From Clostridium sp. CAG:964 (GTDB lineage Bacteria > Bacillota > Clostridia > Oscillospirales > Acutalibacteraceae), in the NCBI GenBank assembly GCA_000435335.1, contig FR891336.1, forward strand, positions 51,421 to 84,595: DNA of 33,175 bases, read 5' to 3'. Numbering within the stretch: the stretch's first letter is position 1; each line of letters opens with the position of its first letter. The notes below the pieces were generated by a model. The model saw nothing but the letters and a program-made list of their open reading frames with translations, was not told where the DNA came from and did not search any database. The position numbers were made by a program, and so were the translations under genes. Positions 19,001 through 23,371 of the stretch are shown here, one piece after another.

Positions 19001-19510
19001 CAAGAGGGCTTCTGCGGCATGGTGATCGAGGGCAAACAGTATGCCGAAAAAGAGGACGCTGGCAAAGCTATCATCGACGTTTGCAGCAAAATGACTGGCT
19101 CCGACGCGGTTTTGCTGGGAGAATACAGGGGCTTTTCCATGGTGCTGGCCTATGATGGTATCAGCAACGAGTACCGCATTACCCTGAAAGGCACCCTCTC
19201 CCATACGGTGACGCTGGGCGCGGATGTGTTCGGCAATATCGCCCGTCTGGACAATGCCCTTGAAAACCTTGCGGGGAGCTTGCAGGCAGAGCAAAGCAGC
19301 CTGGAGGAAACAAAAGGGCAGCTTGAAAATGCCCGCGCTGAATTGGGCGCGCCCTTTGCCCGCGAGGAGGAGCTGGCGGAAAAAACCGCCCGATTGAATG
19401 AACTGAACGTCCTGCTGAAAGTGGATGAGAAAGACAAGACGCTCATTGACAGCGTTCCCGATGAGGGCGAAGAAGTCCCGGAACGGAAGGTTGTGGGATT
19501 GGAGCGTTGA
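10100..19510 (+). CDS. Giant polyvalent protein: N6-adenine DNA methylase plus SNF2-type helicase
   Basis: A single open frame of 3136 residues. ATG 10100 sits eight bases after AAAGGAGG (10085-10092), a better site than GTG 10091. Order: an N-terminal domain (1-~265); a low-complexity Gly/Asp/Arg/Glu linker (~283-401) that overlaps a TnpV gene in another frame; two clamp-binding-like motifs (QMSLF 541-545, QISLF 560-564); several helical accessory domains; a class I methylase with motif I EPSCGTGNF (from about 1650) and motif IV NVPF (about 1714); and a superfamily 2 helicase with Walker A EVGAGKT (about 2337), DESH box (about 2500) and motif VI QRLGRIVRQG (2828-2837). Such methylase-helicase giants are usual in Tn1549-like ICEs and resemble phage P1 DarB in architecture, so protection of incoming DNA from restriction is a reasonable inference. 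NVPF departs from the common NPPY/F. Confidence 0.9.
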   Translation: MAIRYKALTELYHETQRSVTAPAQWQAFLASACRNYRLSFDEQLLVYAQRPDATAVLEIERWNKRFGRWVNRGANGIAVFDGEHTGRPRLKYYFDISDTHEGNFPQSIPLWAVRPEYEPEIIETLENSFGELEHKEDLGAALLSAAKNAVEDNIQDYLSELKTVTEGSFLEELDEYNVEVLYRKALENSIGYMLMVRCGLDPAGTFEDEDFRDVLNFNTPETLNALGVATGDISQMCLSEISRTVLALQRQPQKENRTFAGQPQIQYAVTEQRNQPSERSFENERDHIHETGRLQPAEPSAPAGAGGSLWEIRIASEEVSERTPQDHLHEPVDQRAALQPSGGDRADGPAPDGADGDTDGQRERRDGGAEGARPDEVGRADEQPSERSGGDHTERADLQLISEPEQPSTLNAEEADSPELPAFLDEKQIMAVIANKDDDLKYKKQQIELFFSVHQDTQERADYLKTAYQDRYTEIIADGQRLGYKPQEDGLLMWEGSYPSRTKEAVFSWGLVAEWTAQLIDKKEYFIQTDIRKLPTQEGQQMSLFDFGVFSQPQSEGGNQISLFSHALPQQVIDEALCIGSNHENSRLTICAYFKKDKPDNARFLAEHYGENGAGFCLDGRKYAVWYNAEGIRIAGGESAQGSSATLISWEQAAARIRELLELGRYMPQSELDQVDHYEIHDLADRLLLMFRDIEDEEKRFFPSLRAIYDKPGGFPEAVEEIAGLLGREDSLQAILSEYEAFAAAYQDNPDILRFRFYRPLVLQAQLTDLQREPLHFTAAESYDPQRRLYISMDEIDRLLRGGKRSTDYRLAVYSFYRNHTDRREREDFLKNYHGEYSGYHGGNDNVTYQPGKGVHFSHGSITEPYAKVELKWNAVEKRVSAMIAQGRFLSEDDRAAMPQYEKHQLARNIHTFFENVPQEQPHPYPFGFDYWDAVKLIEPQLDDPARVEEIYQMMVPVWEATPQDDRMYKWRQTAFENLSAFRQGTFTLFAEHKEPAAPAMPPEKAYDLGYGHLGNGLTVWNRLEEEHGDYKTVAHIAPDRTVQFYDEEMPQTVRDQIQHIADTSEMTVSATQDAPVFHTPPKVQEPPQKEEAADPYSKLAAQVLYFIGEFDGSRMGYGDTDAQAVETIAEQLHDPARREEIRRLLQSFLDHADPEEEIAADITLCIEEMEELPPALTPEQAQREEIAGYLEEAGFVASEELIADGIAEYQAHGGEGSNREIAGFIEREFLTEEPDTELLEKAKDLINEFCEDEYNEPADFSDLGNVGLAYTTITDEKIPIQVNADLVNFRIERYLNGEFLERRQYKSLEELIQNELEELVFDNLISASEEELESIHIFNGDPASQENYRLLSRLKADCDYFLGAGKRAEKHLWSGYVRTHLDKMRELYAALPEKPEWLAPEDIGRYDRLMAPPYQVVVYPNEEKGFVDKQRYQTLAEAEQAAQKYVDGVMEGESDFAYEGAAVYDIHENRWLCVFRNFPNQYAIEQAAQALSPEEQAELQPLKERMLPQLPKRPRRERVTFAPLHPEIPREQRHDFHITDDALGHGTPSEKYAANAAAIRTLKQIEAEERLATPEEQEALSRYVGWGGLADCFEETSPHYQELKSLLDEDEYAAARASSLTAFYTPPVVIRGIYKALSQMGFQQGNILEPSCGTGNFLGLLPADMAGSKTYGVELDSISGRIAQQLYQNASISVNGFEKVQMPDSFFDVAVGNVPFGDFKVIDKRYDKHHWLIHDYFFGKALDKVRPGGVIAFVTSKGTMDKENSAVRKYLAQRADLIGAIRLPDNTFKQNAGTKVTSDILFLQKRDHITDLEPDWLHLDTDENGIRMNSYFVQHPEMVLGDMVMESTRFGPDSACKAREGADLSELLAEAVQFLQAEIKPYELEELDEEEDRSIPADPNVRNFSYTVVDGQVYYRENSRMHPLEVSVTAENRIRGMIELRECVRRLIDYQTEGYPDADVKEEQAKLNTLYDSFTKKYGLISSRGNKLAFSEDSSYCLLCSLEVLDEDGSLKRKTDMFTKRTIRPHVAVTSVDTASEALAVSIAEKARVDMEYMAQLSGKSPEELEAELSGVIFRNIEGPENPDRLRGASLSLQAFSPVTADEYLSGNVRRKLRMAKAFLEAAPDSQKAAARKQVEALEAVQPHDLGAGEIGVRIGANWVPIDVYQQFMVELLTPYGQAQNRIKILRSESTGQWNITEKNFDRANVKANTTYGTKRMSAYHILEQTLNQKDVRVFDYIEDEHGNKKPVLNKKETAIAQDRQELIKQRFSEWVWKDIDRRERLCAIYNETFNSSRPREYDGQHIRFEGMNPAITLRPHQINAIAHVMYGGNTLLAHEVGAGKTFEMVAAAMEMKRLGLCTKSLVVVPNHLTEQWAAEWLQLYPSANILVATKKDFETQNRKKFCSRIATGDYDAVIIGHSQFEKIPMSAERQQAILQQQIDEILFGIEQAKAQKAERYTVKQMERTRKSLEAKLEKLNDQSRKDDVVTFEQLGVDRLFVDESHYFKNLFLMTKMRNVGGIAQTEAQKSSDLFMKCRYLDELTGGRGTIFATGTPISNSMVELYTIQRYLQYGLLQEMGLIHFDDWASDFGETITAIELSPEGTGYRAKTRFAKFFNLPELMAAFKQVADIQTADMLHLPVPKANFHTEVIKPSELQQEMVKGLAERAEKIRDGGVDPHVDNMLRITNDGRKLALDMRLINPLAADDPNGKVAVCARNVYKIWEQTKEQRSTQLVFCDLSTPTKDGSFNVYDDLKKKLMEQGIPEDEIAFIHDADSEVKKKALFAKVRAGQIRVLMGSTQKMGAGTNVQDRLIALHDLDCPWRPSDLQQRLGRIVRQGNENEEVEIFRYVTEGTFDAYLYQLVENKQKFIAQIMTSKAPVRVAEDVDETALSYSEIKALATGNPLIIEKCNLDMEVAKLNMLKASYLNQRYSLEELVLREYPADIARITERIAGYEKDVALAAAHPKGQEGFCGMVIEGKQYAEKEDAGKAIIDVCSKMTGSDAVLLGEYRGFSMVLAYDGISNEYRITLKGTLSHTVTLGADVFGNIARLDNALENLAGSLQAEQSSLEETKGQLENARAELGAPFAREEELAEKTARLNELNVLLKVDEKDKTLIDSVPDEGEEVPERKVVGLER
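10947..11300 (+). CDS. tnpV: TnpV-like protein encoded inside the giant ORF in the +1 frame
   Basis: A complete 117-residue ORF, starting at ATG 10947 eight bases after GAAAGGAG (10931-10938). The sequence has the layout of the TnpV family found in Clostridia mobile elements: an N-terminal YTRQGDYNLPNLLPP segment, a basic LRKKFLKEHRRITYTNLLTSG segment, a long helix with QMEQMVTQMAKENGVTEELK, and a C-terminal WVGLMNNLQNAAEEIILKELIYN. It lies entirely within codons ~283-401 of the giant methylase-helicase gene, shifted by +1. There the giant protein reads as low-complexity charged linker, as expected if the TnpV frame is the constrained one. The family's function is not established. The family-like sequence and strong ribosome binding site argue against chance. 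Confidence 0.72.
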   Translation: MNGITYTRQGDYNLPNLLPPQEPEAPSGKYALLRKKFLKEHRRITYTNLLTSGQLSSHLAEIEQTAQRQMEQMVTQMAKENGVTEELKERDPMKWVGLMNNLQNAAEEIILKELIYN

Positions 19511-19520
19511 TTCCCCTGTG

Positions 19521-19553
19521 CCGATTGGAGCAATCCAGTCGGCCTTTTACATA
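19521..19553 (+). repeat. Terminator-like repeat, copy 1
   Basis: CCGATTGGA pairs with TCCAGTCGG (one G-U) across a GCAA loop and is followed by CCTTTTACATA. It lies ten bases after the giant ORF and can act as its terminator. A second copy at 20278-20310 matches at 30 of 33 positions, all three differences being in the loop. The two copies bracket the methyltransferase gene. Confidence 0.75.
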
Positions 19554-19559
19554 CCAAGA

Positions 19560-19588
19560 TGGACTTTTTCAAAAAAGTGCTGTATAAT
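19560..19588 (+). promoter_or_regulatory. Sigma-70 type promoter of the methyltransferase gene
   Basis: TGGACT (19560-19565) and TATAAT (19583-19588) are separated by 17 bases, close to the vegetative consensus. The gene begins 43 bases downstream of the -10 box. Having its own promoter right after a terminator supports the methyltransferase being an independently expressed cargo gene. Confidence 0.65.
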
Positions 19589-19631
19589 AAAAGCGGTTAG
19601 CTACAACTAATTCATTTCAGAGGTAAGGAAA

Positions 19632-20255
19632 ATGGGACTGATAAAAAAATATTTTAGTAATACCCGGAAGCCGGACGGGATATTAGGAAAGATGATGGTA
19701 AGCGGAATGAATAAAGCTCATGCGGGGGTGTCCGACTGGGGCATAAGGCATTTATCTTCTATCCAGCCCCAGACGATCATAGAATTAGGCTGCGGTGGCG
19801 GACGCAATGCGGCCCAGCTTCTTAATAATTTTCCAAAGGCGACGTTGACCGCGTTGGATTATTCTGAGGTGTCCGTAGAAAAAACAAAACAGGTCAATCG
19901 GCGGGAAATCCAACATAAGAGGTGCCAGGTATTGCAGGGAGATGTCGCTACACTGCCTTTTTCAGAAAATAGTTTTGATCTGGCCACAGCCTTTGAAACC
20001 GTCTATTTTTGGCCGGGGCCTACAGAAAGTTTCCGGGAAGTCTGTCGAGTATTAAAACCGAATGGCTTGTTTTTGATTGTAAATGAATCTGACGGTACAA
20101 ATAGAAGTGATGAAAAGTGGCTGGATGTCATAGAGGGCTTGCAGATTTTTGATAAAGCACAGCTTTCTAATTTTTTGAAAGACGCTGGCTTTTCAAAGAT
20201 TATCGTTGACCATGACGAAACAAAGCATCGGCTTTGTATCATGGCGATGAAATAA
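19632..20255 (+). CDS. Class I SAM-dependent methyltransferase (cargo)
   Basis: A 207-residue protein from ATG 19632, with AGGTAAGG just upstream. The Rossmann-fold methyltransferase motifs are clear: IIELGCGGGRNA (motif I, SAM binding), LTALDYSE with the acidic residue at the end of strand 2, GDVATLPFSENSFDLATAFET (motif IV region) and LKPNGLFLIVNE (post motif). It matches the Methyltransf_11/UbiE-like type acting on small molecules or undefined substrates; the substrate cannot be read from sequence. It has its own promoter, is visibly AT-richer than its neighbours, and sits between two near-identical terminator repeats, all consistent with an inserted cargo gene. It is not a recognised rRNA-methylase resistance gene. 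Confidence 0.85.
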   Translation: MGLIKKYFSNTRKPDGILGKMMVSGMNKAHAGVSDWGIRHLSSIQPQTIIELGCGGGRNAAQLLNNFPKATLTALDYSEVSVEKTKQVNRREIQHKRCQVLQGDVATLPFSENSFDLATAFETVYFWPGPTESFREVCRVLKPNGLFLIVNESDGTNRSDEKWLDVIEGLQIFDKAQLSNFLKDAGFSKIIVDHDETKHRLCIMAMK

Positions 20256-20277
20256 ATAATTGTACGCTTTCACGGGG

Positions 20278-20310
20278 CCGATTGGAATAGTCCAGTCGGC
20301 CTTTTACATA
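20278..20310 (+). repeat. Terminator-like repeat, copy 2
   Basis: Second copy of the 33-bp repeat, 757 bases after the first. Here the stem is extended to 11 base pairs (GGCCGATTGGA / TCCAGTCGGCC, loop ATAG) and runs into TTTT, so it is a better terminator than copy 1. It follows the methyltransferase stop by 22 bases. Confidence 0.75.
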
Positions 20311-20318
20311 TCCGAAGA

Positions 20319-20396
20319 ATACAGCCCCCTTTACATAGCCGGTTGCCCCATGCGGGCAGCTAATTTGTGGCTATGGGAAGGGGGCTGTATTTTTTT
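20319..20396 (+). promoter_or_regulatory. Long terminator-like leader hairpin containing the primase ribosome binding site
   Basis: ATACAGCCCCCTT (20319-20331) pairs perfectly with AAGGGGGCTGTAT (20378-20390). Inside it CATAGCC (20334-20340) pairs with GGCTATG (20369-20375), and the apical loop holds a further TGCCC/GGGCA stem. A run of T (20390-20396) follows and is immediately succeeded by ATG 20397. The structure is a strong intrinsic terminator, and its 3' arm contains AAGGGGG, the only purine-rich ribosome binding site candidate for the primase. It could act as an attenuator and translational switch. Confidence 0.65.
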
Positions 20397-21368
20397 ATGC
20401 CTTTTTACAACCAGGAGGAGATCGAAAAAGCGCGGGAGGTGGACTTGTTCACCTATCTACAAGCCTGTGAGCCGCAGGAGCTTGTCCATGTTTCCGGCAA
20501 TGTCTACTGCACCAGGGAACACGACAGCCTGCGTATTTCCAATGGCAAATGGTGCTGGTTTTCCCGTGGGATCGGCGGTTACAGCGCGCTGGACTACCTC
20601 ATCAAAGTCAAGGGCTGTTCTTTCATGGAGGCAATGGAGGCCGTTGCCGGCAGGGCTGCCGCCCCGCCGCCGTCCTTTACGTCCGTTCCAAGGGAAGAAA
20701 AACCGAAGCACCTGCTTTTGCCGCCGCCCGCCCCAAACAACCAGGCTATGCTGGACTACCTCAAAGGCCGTGGGATTTCCATGGAGGTGCTGGACTTCTG
20801 CGTCCAGACCGGGCGCATTTATGAGAGCCGGAATAAGGGCCATGGAAATGTGGTGTTCGTCGGCTTTGACAAAACCGGAAAAGCGCGGTTTGGCTGCCTG
20901 CGAGGGATCAGCGAGGGCCGGTTCCACGGGGATTTAAGCGGCAGCGACAAGCACTATTCCTTTGCCCTGCCCGCCTGCGGGAAAAATCCGGCTGTCCATC
21001 TGTGTGAGTGTGCCATTGATGTCATGTCCTATGCCAGCCTTTGCAGGCTGGACGGAATCGACTGGAAACAGCACAACCTGCTGTCTTTGGCCGGGGTATA
21101 TCAGCCGAAGAAAAAGATTGCGGAGAGCAAGCTGCCTGTGGCCCTCACCCGTTTTTTAGAGGATTATCCTCATGTGAAAACCGTCTATCTCCATCTGGAC
21201 AACGACGGCCCCGGCAGGATGGCCGCCGAAGCCATCCAGACAGTGATCTCCAAAGAATACGAGGTCAAAAACTGCCCGCCGCCCAGGGGAAAGGATGTGA
21301 ACGACTACCTGTGCCGAAGGCTGGGTATTCCTATCCGGGGCGCGAAAGGAAAGGAGCAAGAACGATGA
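20397..21368 (+). CDS. TOPRIM-domain DNA primase-like protein (DUF3991/Toprim)
   Basis: A 323-residue protein, start taken as ATG 20397; an in-frame GTG at 20367 falls inside the leader hairpin and is less likely. The N-terminal half (VDLFTYLQ...VYCTREHDSLRISNGKWCWFSRGIGGYSALDYLI) is the domain that precedes TOPRIM in mobile-element primases, with a central GLRGxS-type GCLRGISEG. The C-terminal TOPRIM fold shows CECAIDVMSY (Glu204, Asp208) and LHLDNDGPG (Asp268, Asp270), the metal-binding Glu and DxD pattern. Expected role: priming complementary-strand synthesis after single-strand transfer. It ends KEQER, encoded by a ribosome binding site for the vestigial ORF at 21365. Confidence 0.85.
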   Translation: MPFYNQEEIEKAREVDLFTYLQACEPQELVHVSGNVYCTREHDSLRISNGKWCWFSRGIGGYSALDYLIKVKGCSFMEAMEAVAGRAAAPPPSFTSVPREEKPKHLLLPPPAPNNQAMLDYLKGRGISMEVLDFCVQTGRIYESRNKGHGNVVFVGFDKTGKARFGCLRGISEGRFHGDLSGSDKHYSFALPACGKNPAVHLCECAIDVMSYASLCRLDGIDWKQHNLLSLAGVYQPKKKIAESKLPVALTRFLEDYPHVKTVYLHLDNDGPGRMAAEAIQTVISKEYEVKNCPPPRGKDVNDYLCRRLGIPIRGAKGKEQER

Positions 21369-21379
21369 GCGAAAGGTGA
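21365..21379 (+). pseudogene. Vestigial four-codon ORF after the primase gene
   Basis: AAGGAG (21351-21356) is followed eight bases later by ATG AGC GAA AGG TGA, overlapping the primase stop in the same coupled arrangement used at 8149 and 8802. The product would be only MSER. This looks like the start of a gene whose body was lost or displaced when the HTH-HipA unit arrived, though a pure translational stop device is possible. Confidence 0.4.
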
Positions 21380-21397
21380 TATTGTCATTCGCCTTGC

Positions 21398-21425
21398 ATA
21401 ATGTTATCTTTTATGATAACATTAT
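21398..21425 (+). promoter_or_regulatory. Perfect 11-bp inverted repeat, likely HTH operator
   Basis: ATAATGTTATC (21398-21408) and GATAACATTAT (21415-21425) form a perfect palindrome with a six-base spacer, 15 bases before ATG 21441. Promoter-like elements overlap it (TTGCAT at 21394-21399, TAACAT at 21417-21422, 17 bases apart). The likely ligand is the Xre-type HTH domain of the downstream HipA fusion, giving autoregulation as in hipBA operons; this is inferred from position. Confidence 0.65.
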
Positions 21426-21440
21426 AGACGAGGTGAGAAC

Positions 21441-22838
21441 ATGGATGAACTGCATGGACGGCAAAAAATTATTGCCCAGCTTGTAGAGGCCCGGCTGGAA
21501 CAGGGCGTTTCTCAGGCGGAGCTTGCAAGGCGTGTGGGAACCCAGCGCTCCAATATCTGCCGCCTGGAAAGCGGTGTGCAGAATCCCACGCTGGATATGA
21601 TTTTGAAGATTGCGTCCGCGCTGGGGAAAGACGTTTCCCTTCTTTTGGACGACAAGGAGGAACCTATGAGCAACATTTACAGTCTGCGTATCTACGACAC
21701 GGAGCTTATGCGCTTTTCAATGGAGAAGCAGGGATTGTCCGGCCTGGTGGCCGAAATCCTTTATACCAATGAGGAACAGACCCACTTACTGCCCCTGGAT
21801 ATGGAGCGCACCGGCGAGGGCGTTATTCACTGGCTGGAGCGGCGGGTGATTCCCAAAAACCGCGCCTTTGTGGATGAGATTCTGAAAACCCTGGGCCTCA
21901 GCCATAACGATACCAAGGGGATCATTGACGTTTGCAAGGGGCTGTCTTTGAACGACAGCTATTGGGTGGTGCCGGAGGGGTTTGAGGGGAAGTTTTCCCA
22001 ATACAACCTTTATGAAAACCGCTTTTCCGAGATTCTGGCCCTGGTGGCCTACACCGGCGCGGGCGGAAGCCGTCAGGCATTTACCACTTCCCCGGAGCTT
22101 ACCACAGGCGGTATGCTGCCCAAAGCGTGGCGCTATGTGGAGCAGGACGGGATTTATCTTTATAAAGGCGGCACCACCGGCGCGTCCAACGCAGGCCGGG
22201 AACCCTACTGCGAATACTATGCGTCGCAGGTTGCGGAAACCATGGGGTTAAACGCCGTCCACTACGATCTGGAGAACTGGAAAGGCATTACGGCCTCGAA
22301 GTGTGAGCTGTTTACGAACATCGACACGGCATATATCCCCATTGGGCGGATTGTGCGCACCGGAGGAATAGCTGCCTGCCTTGCCTGGTACGAGAAGCTG
22401 GGGACGGAGTTTTCCGAGCAGCTTTGCAGTATGCTGGTGTTCGACGCGCTGATCTACAACGAGGATCGGCACTTTGGCAACTTCGGCGTTCTGCGTGACA
22501 ACCACAGTGGGAAGATTATCGCCCCGGCCCCTGTCTTTGACAACGGGCTTTCCTTGTTCTGCTATGCGGGAAAAGAGGACTATGCCCATCTGGACGAGTA
22601 TGCGAAAACCCGTTCCAACCCCTACAACATCTCCTATGAGGAGGTGTGCGCGGAGGTCATGGGGGCCAGACAGAAAGAGCAGCTTCGGCGGATGATCGGC
22701 TTCCGGTTCAAACGGCATGAAAGCCTCAATCTGCCGGAGGAACACTTGCAGGCCATTGAGAAGCACCTGGAGGGCCGAGTGCGGAAGCTCCTTGCCATCC
22801 CCACCCGCCGCCGTCAAAAACAGGAAAAGGCAAGATGA
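21441..22838 (+). CDS. HTH-HipA fusion: Xre-type DNA-binding domain joined to HipA-like kinase
   Basis: One 465-residue frame. Residues ~8-70 are a Cro/C1-type helix-turn-helix (VSQAELARRVGTQRSNICRLESG...ALGKDVSLLL). Residues ~76-465 are HipA-like, with the kinase catalytic loop NEDRHFGN (Asn340, Asp342, Asn347) and the metal-binding PVFDNG (Asp367), so Ser/Thr kinase activity is plausible. In classical systems HipB and HipA are separate genes. Here they are fused, but AAGGAGG (21654-21660) and ATG 21666 sit at the domain junction, so a free kinase of about 390 residues could also be made. GAGGTGAG (21430-21437) precedes the main start. The gene has its own operator-like palindrome and terminator, so it looks like an independent unit, possibly an addiction or persistence module of the ICE. 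Confidence 0.85.
   Translation: MDELHGRQKIIAQLVEARLEQGVSQAELARRVGTQRSNICRLESGVQNPTLDMILKIASALGKDVSLLLDDKEEPMSNIYSLRIYDTELMRFSMEKQGLSGLVAEILYTNEEQTHLLPLDMERTGEGVIHWLERRVIPKNRAFVDEILKTLGLSHNDTKGIIDVCKGLSLNDSYWVVPEGFEGKFSQYNLYENRFSEILALVAYTGAGGSRQAFTTSPELTTGGMLPKAWRYVEQDGIYLYKGGTTGASNAGREPYCEYYASQVAETMGLNAVHYDLENWKGITASKCELFTNIDTAYIPIGRIVRTGGIAACLAWYEKLGTEFSEQLCSMLVFDALIYNEDRHFGNFGVLRDNHSGKIIAPAPVFDNGLSLFCYAGKEDYAHLDEYAKTRSNPYNISYEEVCAEVMGARQKEQLRRMIGFRFKRHESLNLPEEHLQAIEKHLEGRVRKLLAIPTRRRQKQEKAR
21654..21668 (+). promoter_or_regulatory. Internal ribosome binding site and start in the HTH-HipA gene
   Basis: AAGGAGG (21654-21660) is followed five bases later by ATG 21666, in frame, exactly where the HTH domain ends and the HipA-like domain begins (MSNIYSLRIYD). 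This would allow separate synthesis of the kinase domain. Confidence 0.5.
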
Positions 22839-22857
22839 AATTAAAACATCCGATTGG

Positions 22858-22887
22858 AGAGCGTTCTGAAAAAGGGCGCTCTTTTTT
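22858..22887 (+). terminator. Rho-independent terminator after the HTH-HipA gene
   Basis: AGAGCG (22858-22863) pairs with CGCTCT (22877-22882) and is followed by TTTTTT (22882-22887). It lies 19 bases past the stop codon and separates the HipA unit from the mobilisation operon. The CCGATTGGA immediately upstream recalls the first arm of the repeat at 19521 and 20278. Confidence 0.7.
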
Positions 22888-22924
22888 GTTGCCCAAGTTT
22901 AGAATCAGAAAGGAGTGCAGGCCA

Positions 22925-23116
22925 ATGAACGAGTATGACATTGCAATTCGAGAGACGATGGAAATGACGGTCACGGTGGAGGCAGCGAGCCGCGAGGAGG
23001 ACCGCCGGATGGTGGAAGAGCGATGGAAAAACGGCGAATATATCCTGGACGCAGACAGCTTCAGGGATGTGGAGTTCTACCCCAGAGGCCGCAGCCGCGA
23101 CCGGGGCGAACGATGA
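22925..23116 (+). CDS. DpnD/PcfM-like small protein
   Basis: A 63-residue protein with ATG 22925 nine bases after AAGGAG (22910-22915). An upstream in-frame ATG (22835) lies before the terminator and is rejected. The sequence MNEYDIAIRETMEMTVTVEAASREEDRRMVEERWKNGEYILDADSFRDVEF fits the DpnD/PcfM family (IxET-type opening, alternating beta strand, EA...EDxxW helix, YILDADxFxxVxF end), small proteins common next to mobilisation regions. The molecular function is not established. It sits directly upstream of the candidate oriT. Confidence 0.75.
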   Translation: MNEYDIAIRETMEMTVTVEAASREEDRRMVEERWKNGEYILDADSFRDVEFYPRGRSRDRGER

Positions 23117-23257
23117 ATTGTTTTTTCGGGCGTTCGGTATTCCCCTGCGGGGAATGGAATGTATATGTACCAGCAAGCATCGCCTTTGTGATACCACAAA
23201 GGCAGCTTGTTAGGGGGAACGCCCCCTAATACCCCTTTATCAGAACGGAGGTTTTCT
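23117..23257 (+). other. Candidate origin of transfer (oriT) with three hairpins
   Basis: This noncoding stretch holds three perfect inverted repeats: ATTCCCC/GGGGAAT (23139-23155, loop TGC), GCCTTTGTG/CACAAAGGC (23182-23203, loop ATAC) and TTAGGGGG/CCCCCTAA (23210-23229, loop AACG). It lies directly upstream of the MobC-relaxase genes, where oriT is usual in this ICE class. None of the hairpins has a T-run, so they are not terminators. The nick site cannot be read with confidence. Confidence 0.55.
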
Positions 23258-23371
23258 ATGGAAGGATTGTTTTTTGCCATTGGGTTTCTGCTGGGCGGCG
23301 TGTTCGGCGTGCTGATTATGTGCCTGCTTCAAATCAACCGCTTAGGCAGGAAGGAGGATTCGGAGGAATGA
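23258..23371 (+). CDS. DUF3789-like small membrane protein (37 aa)
   Basis: Starts at ATG 23258, with CGGAGG at about 23246-23251. The 37 residues have one hydrophobic helix (FFAIGFLLGGVFGVLIMCL) followed by a hydrophilic QINRLGRKEDSEE tail. This fits the small DUF3789 membrane proteins found immediately before mobC in Clostridia ICEs. The stop overlaps the MobC start (ATGA at 23368-23371), so the two are coupled; GGAGG in its last codons serves MobC. A role in transfer is inferred only from location. Confidence 0.72.
   Translation: MEGLFFAIGFLLGGVFGVLIMCLLQINRLGRKEDSEE

Noticed and set aside
17627..19294. A 555-codon open frame on the - strand
   Set aside because: It lies fully opposite the helicase half of the giant gene, has no ribosome binding site or recognisable motif, and is the expected antisense shadow of GC-rich codon use.
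20260..20937. A 225-codon + strand frame overlapping the primase start
   Set aside because: It runs through the terminator repeat and leader hairpin and reads as low-complexity Arg/Pro sequence; the primase frame carries the conserved motifs.
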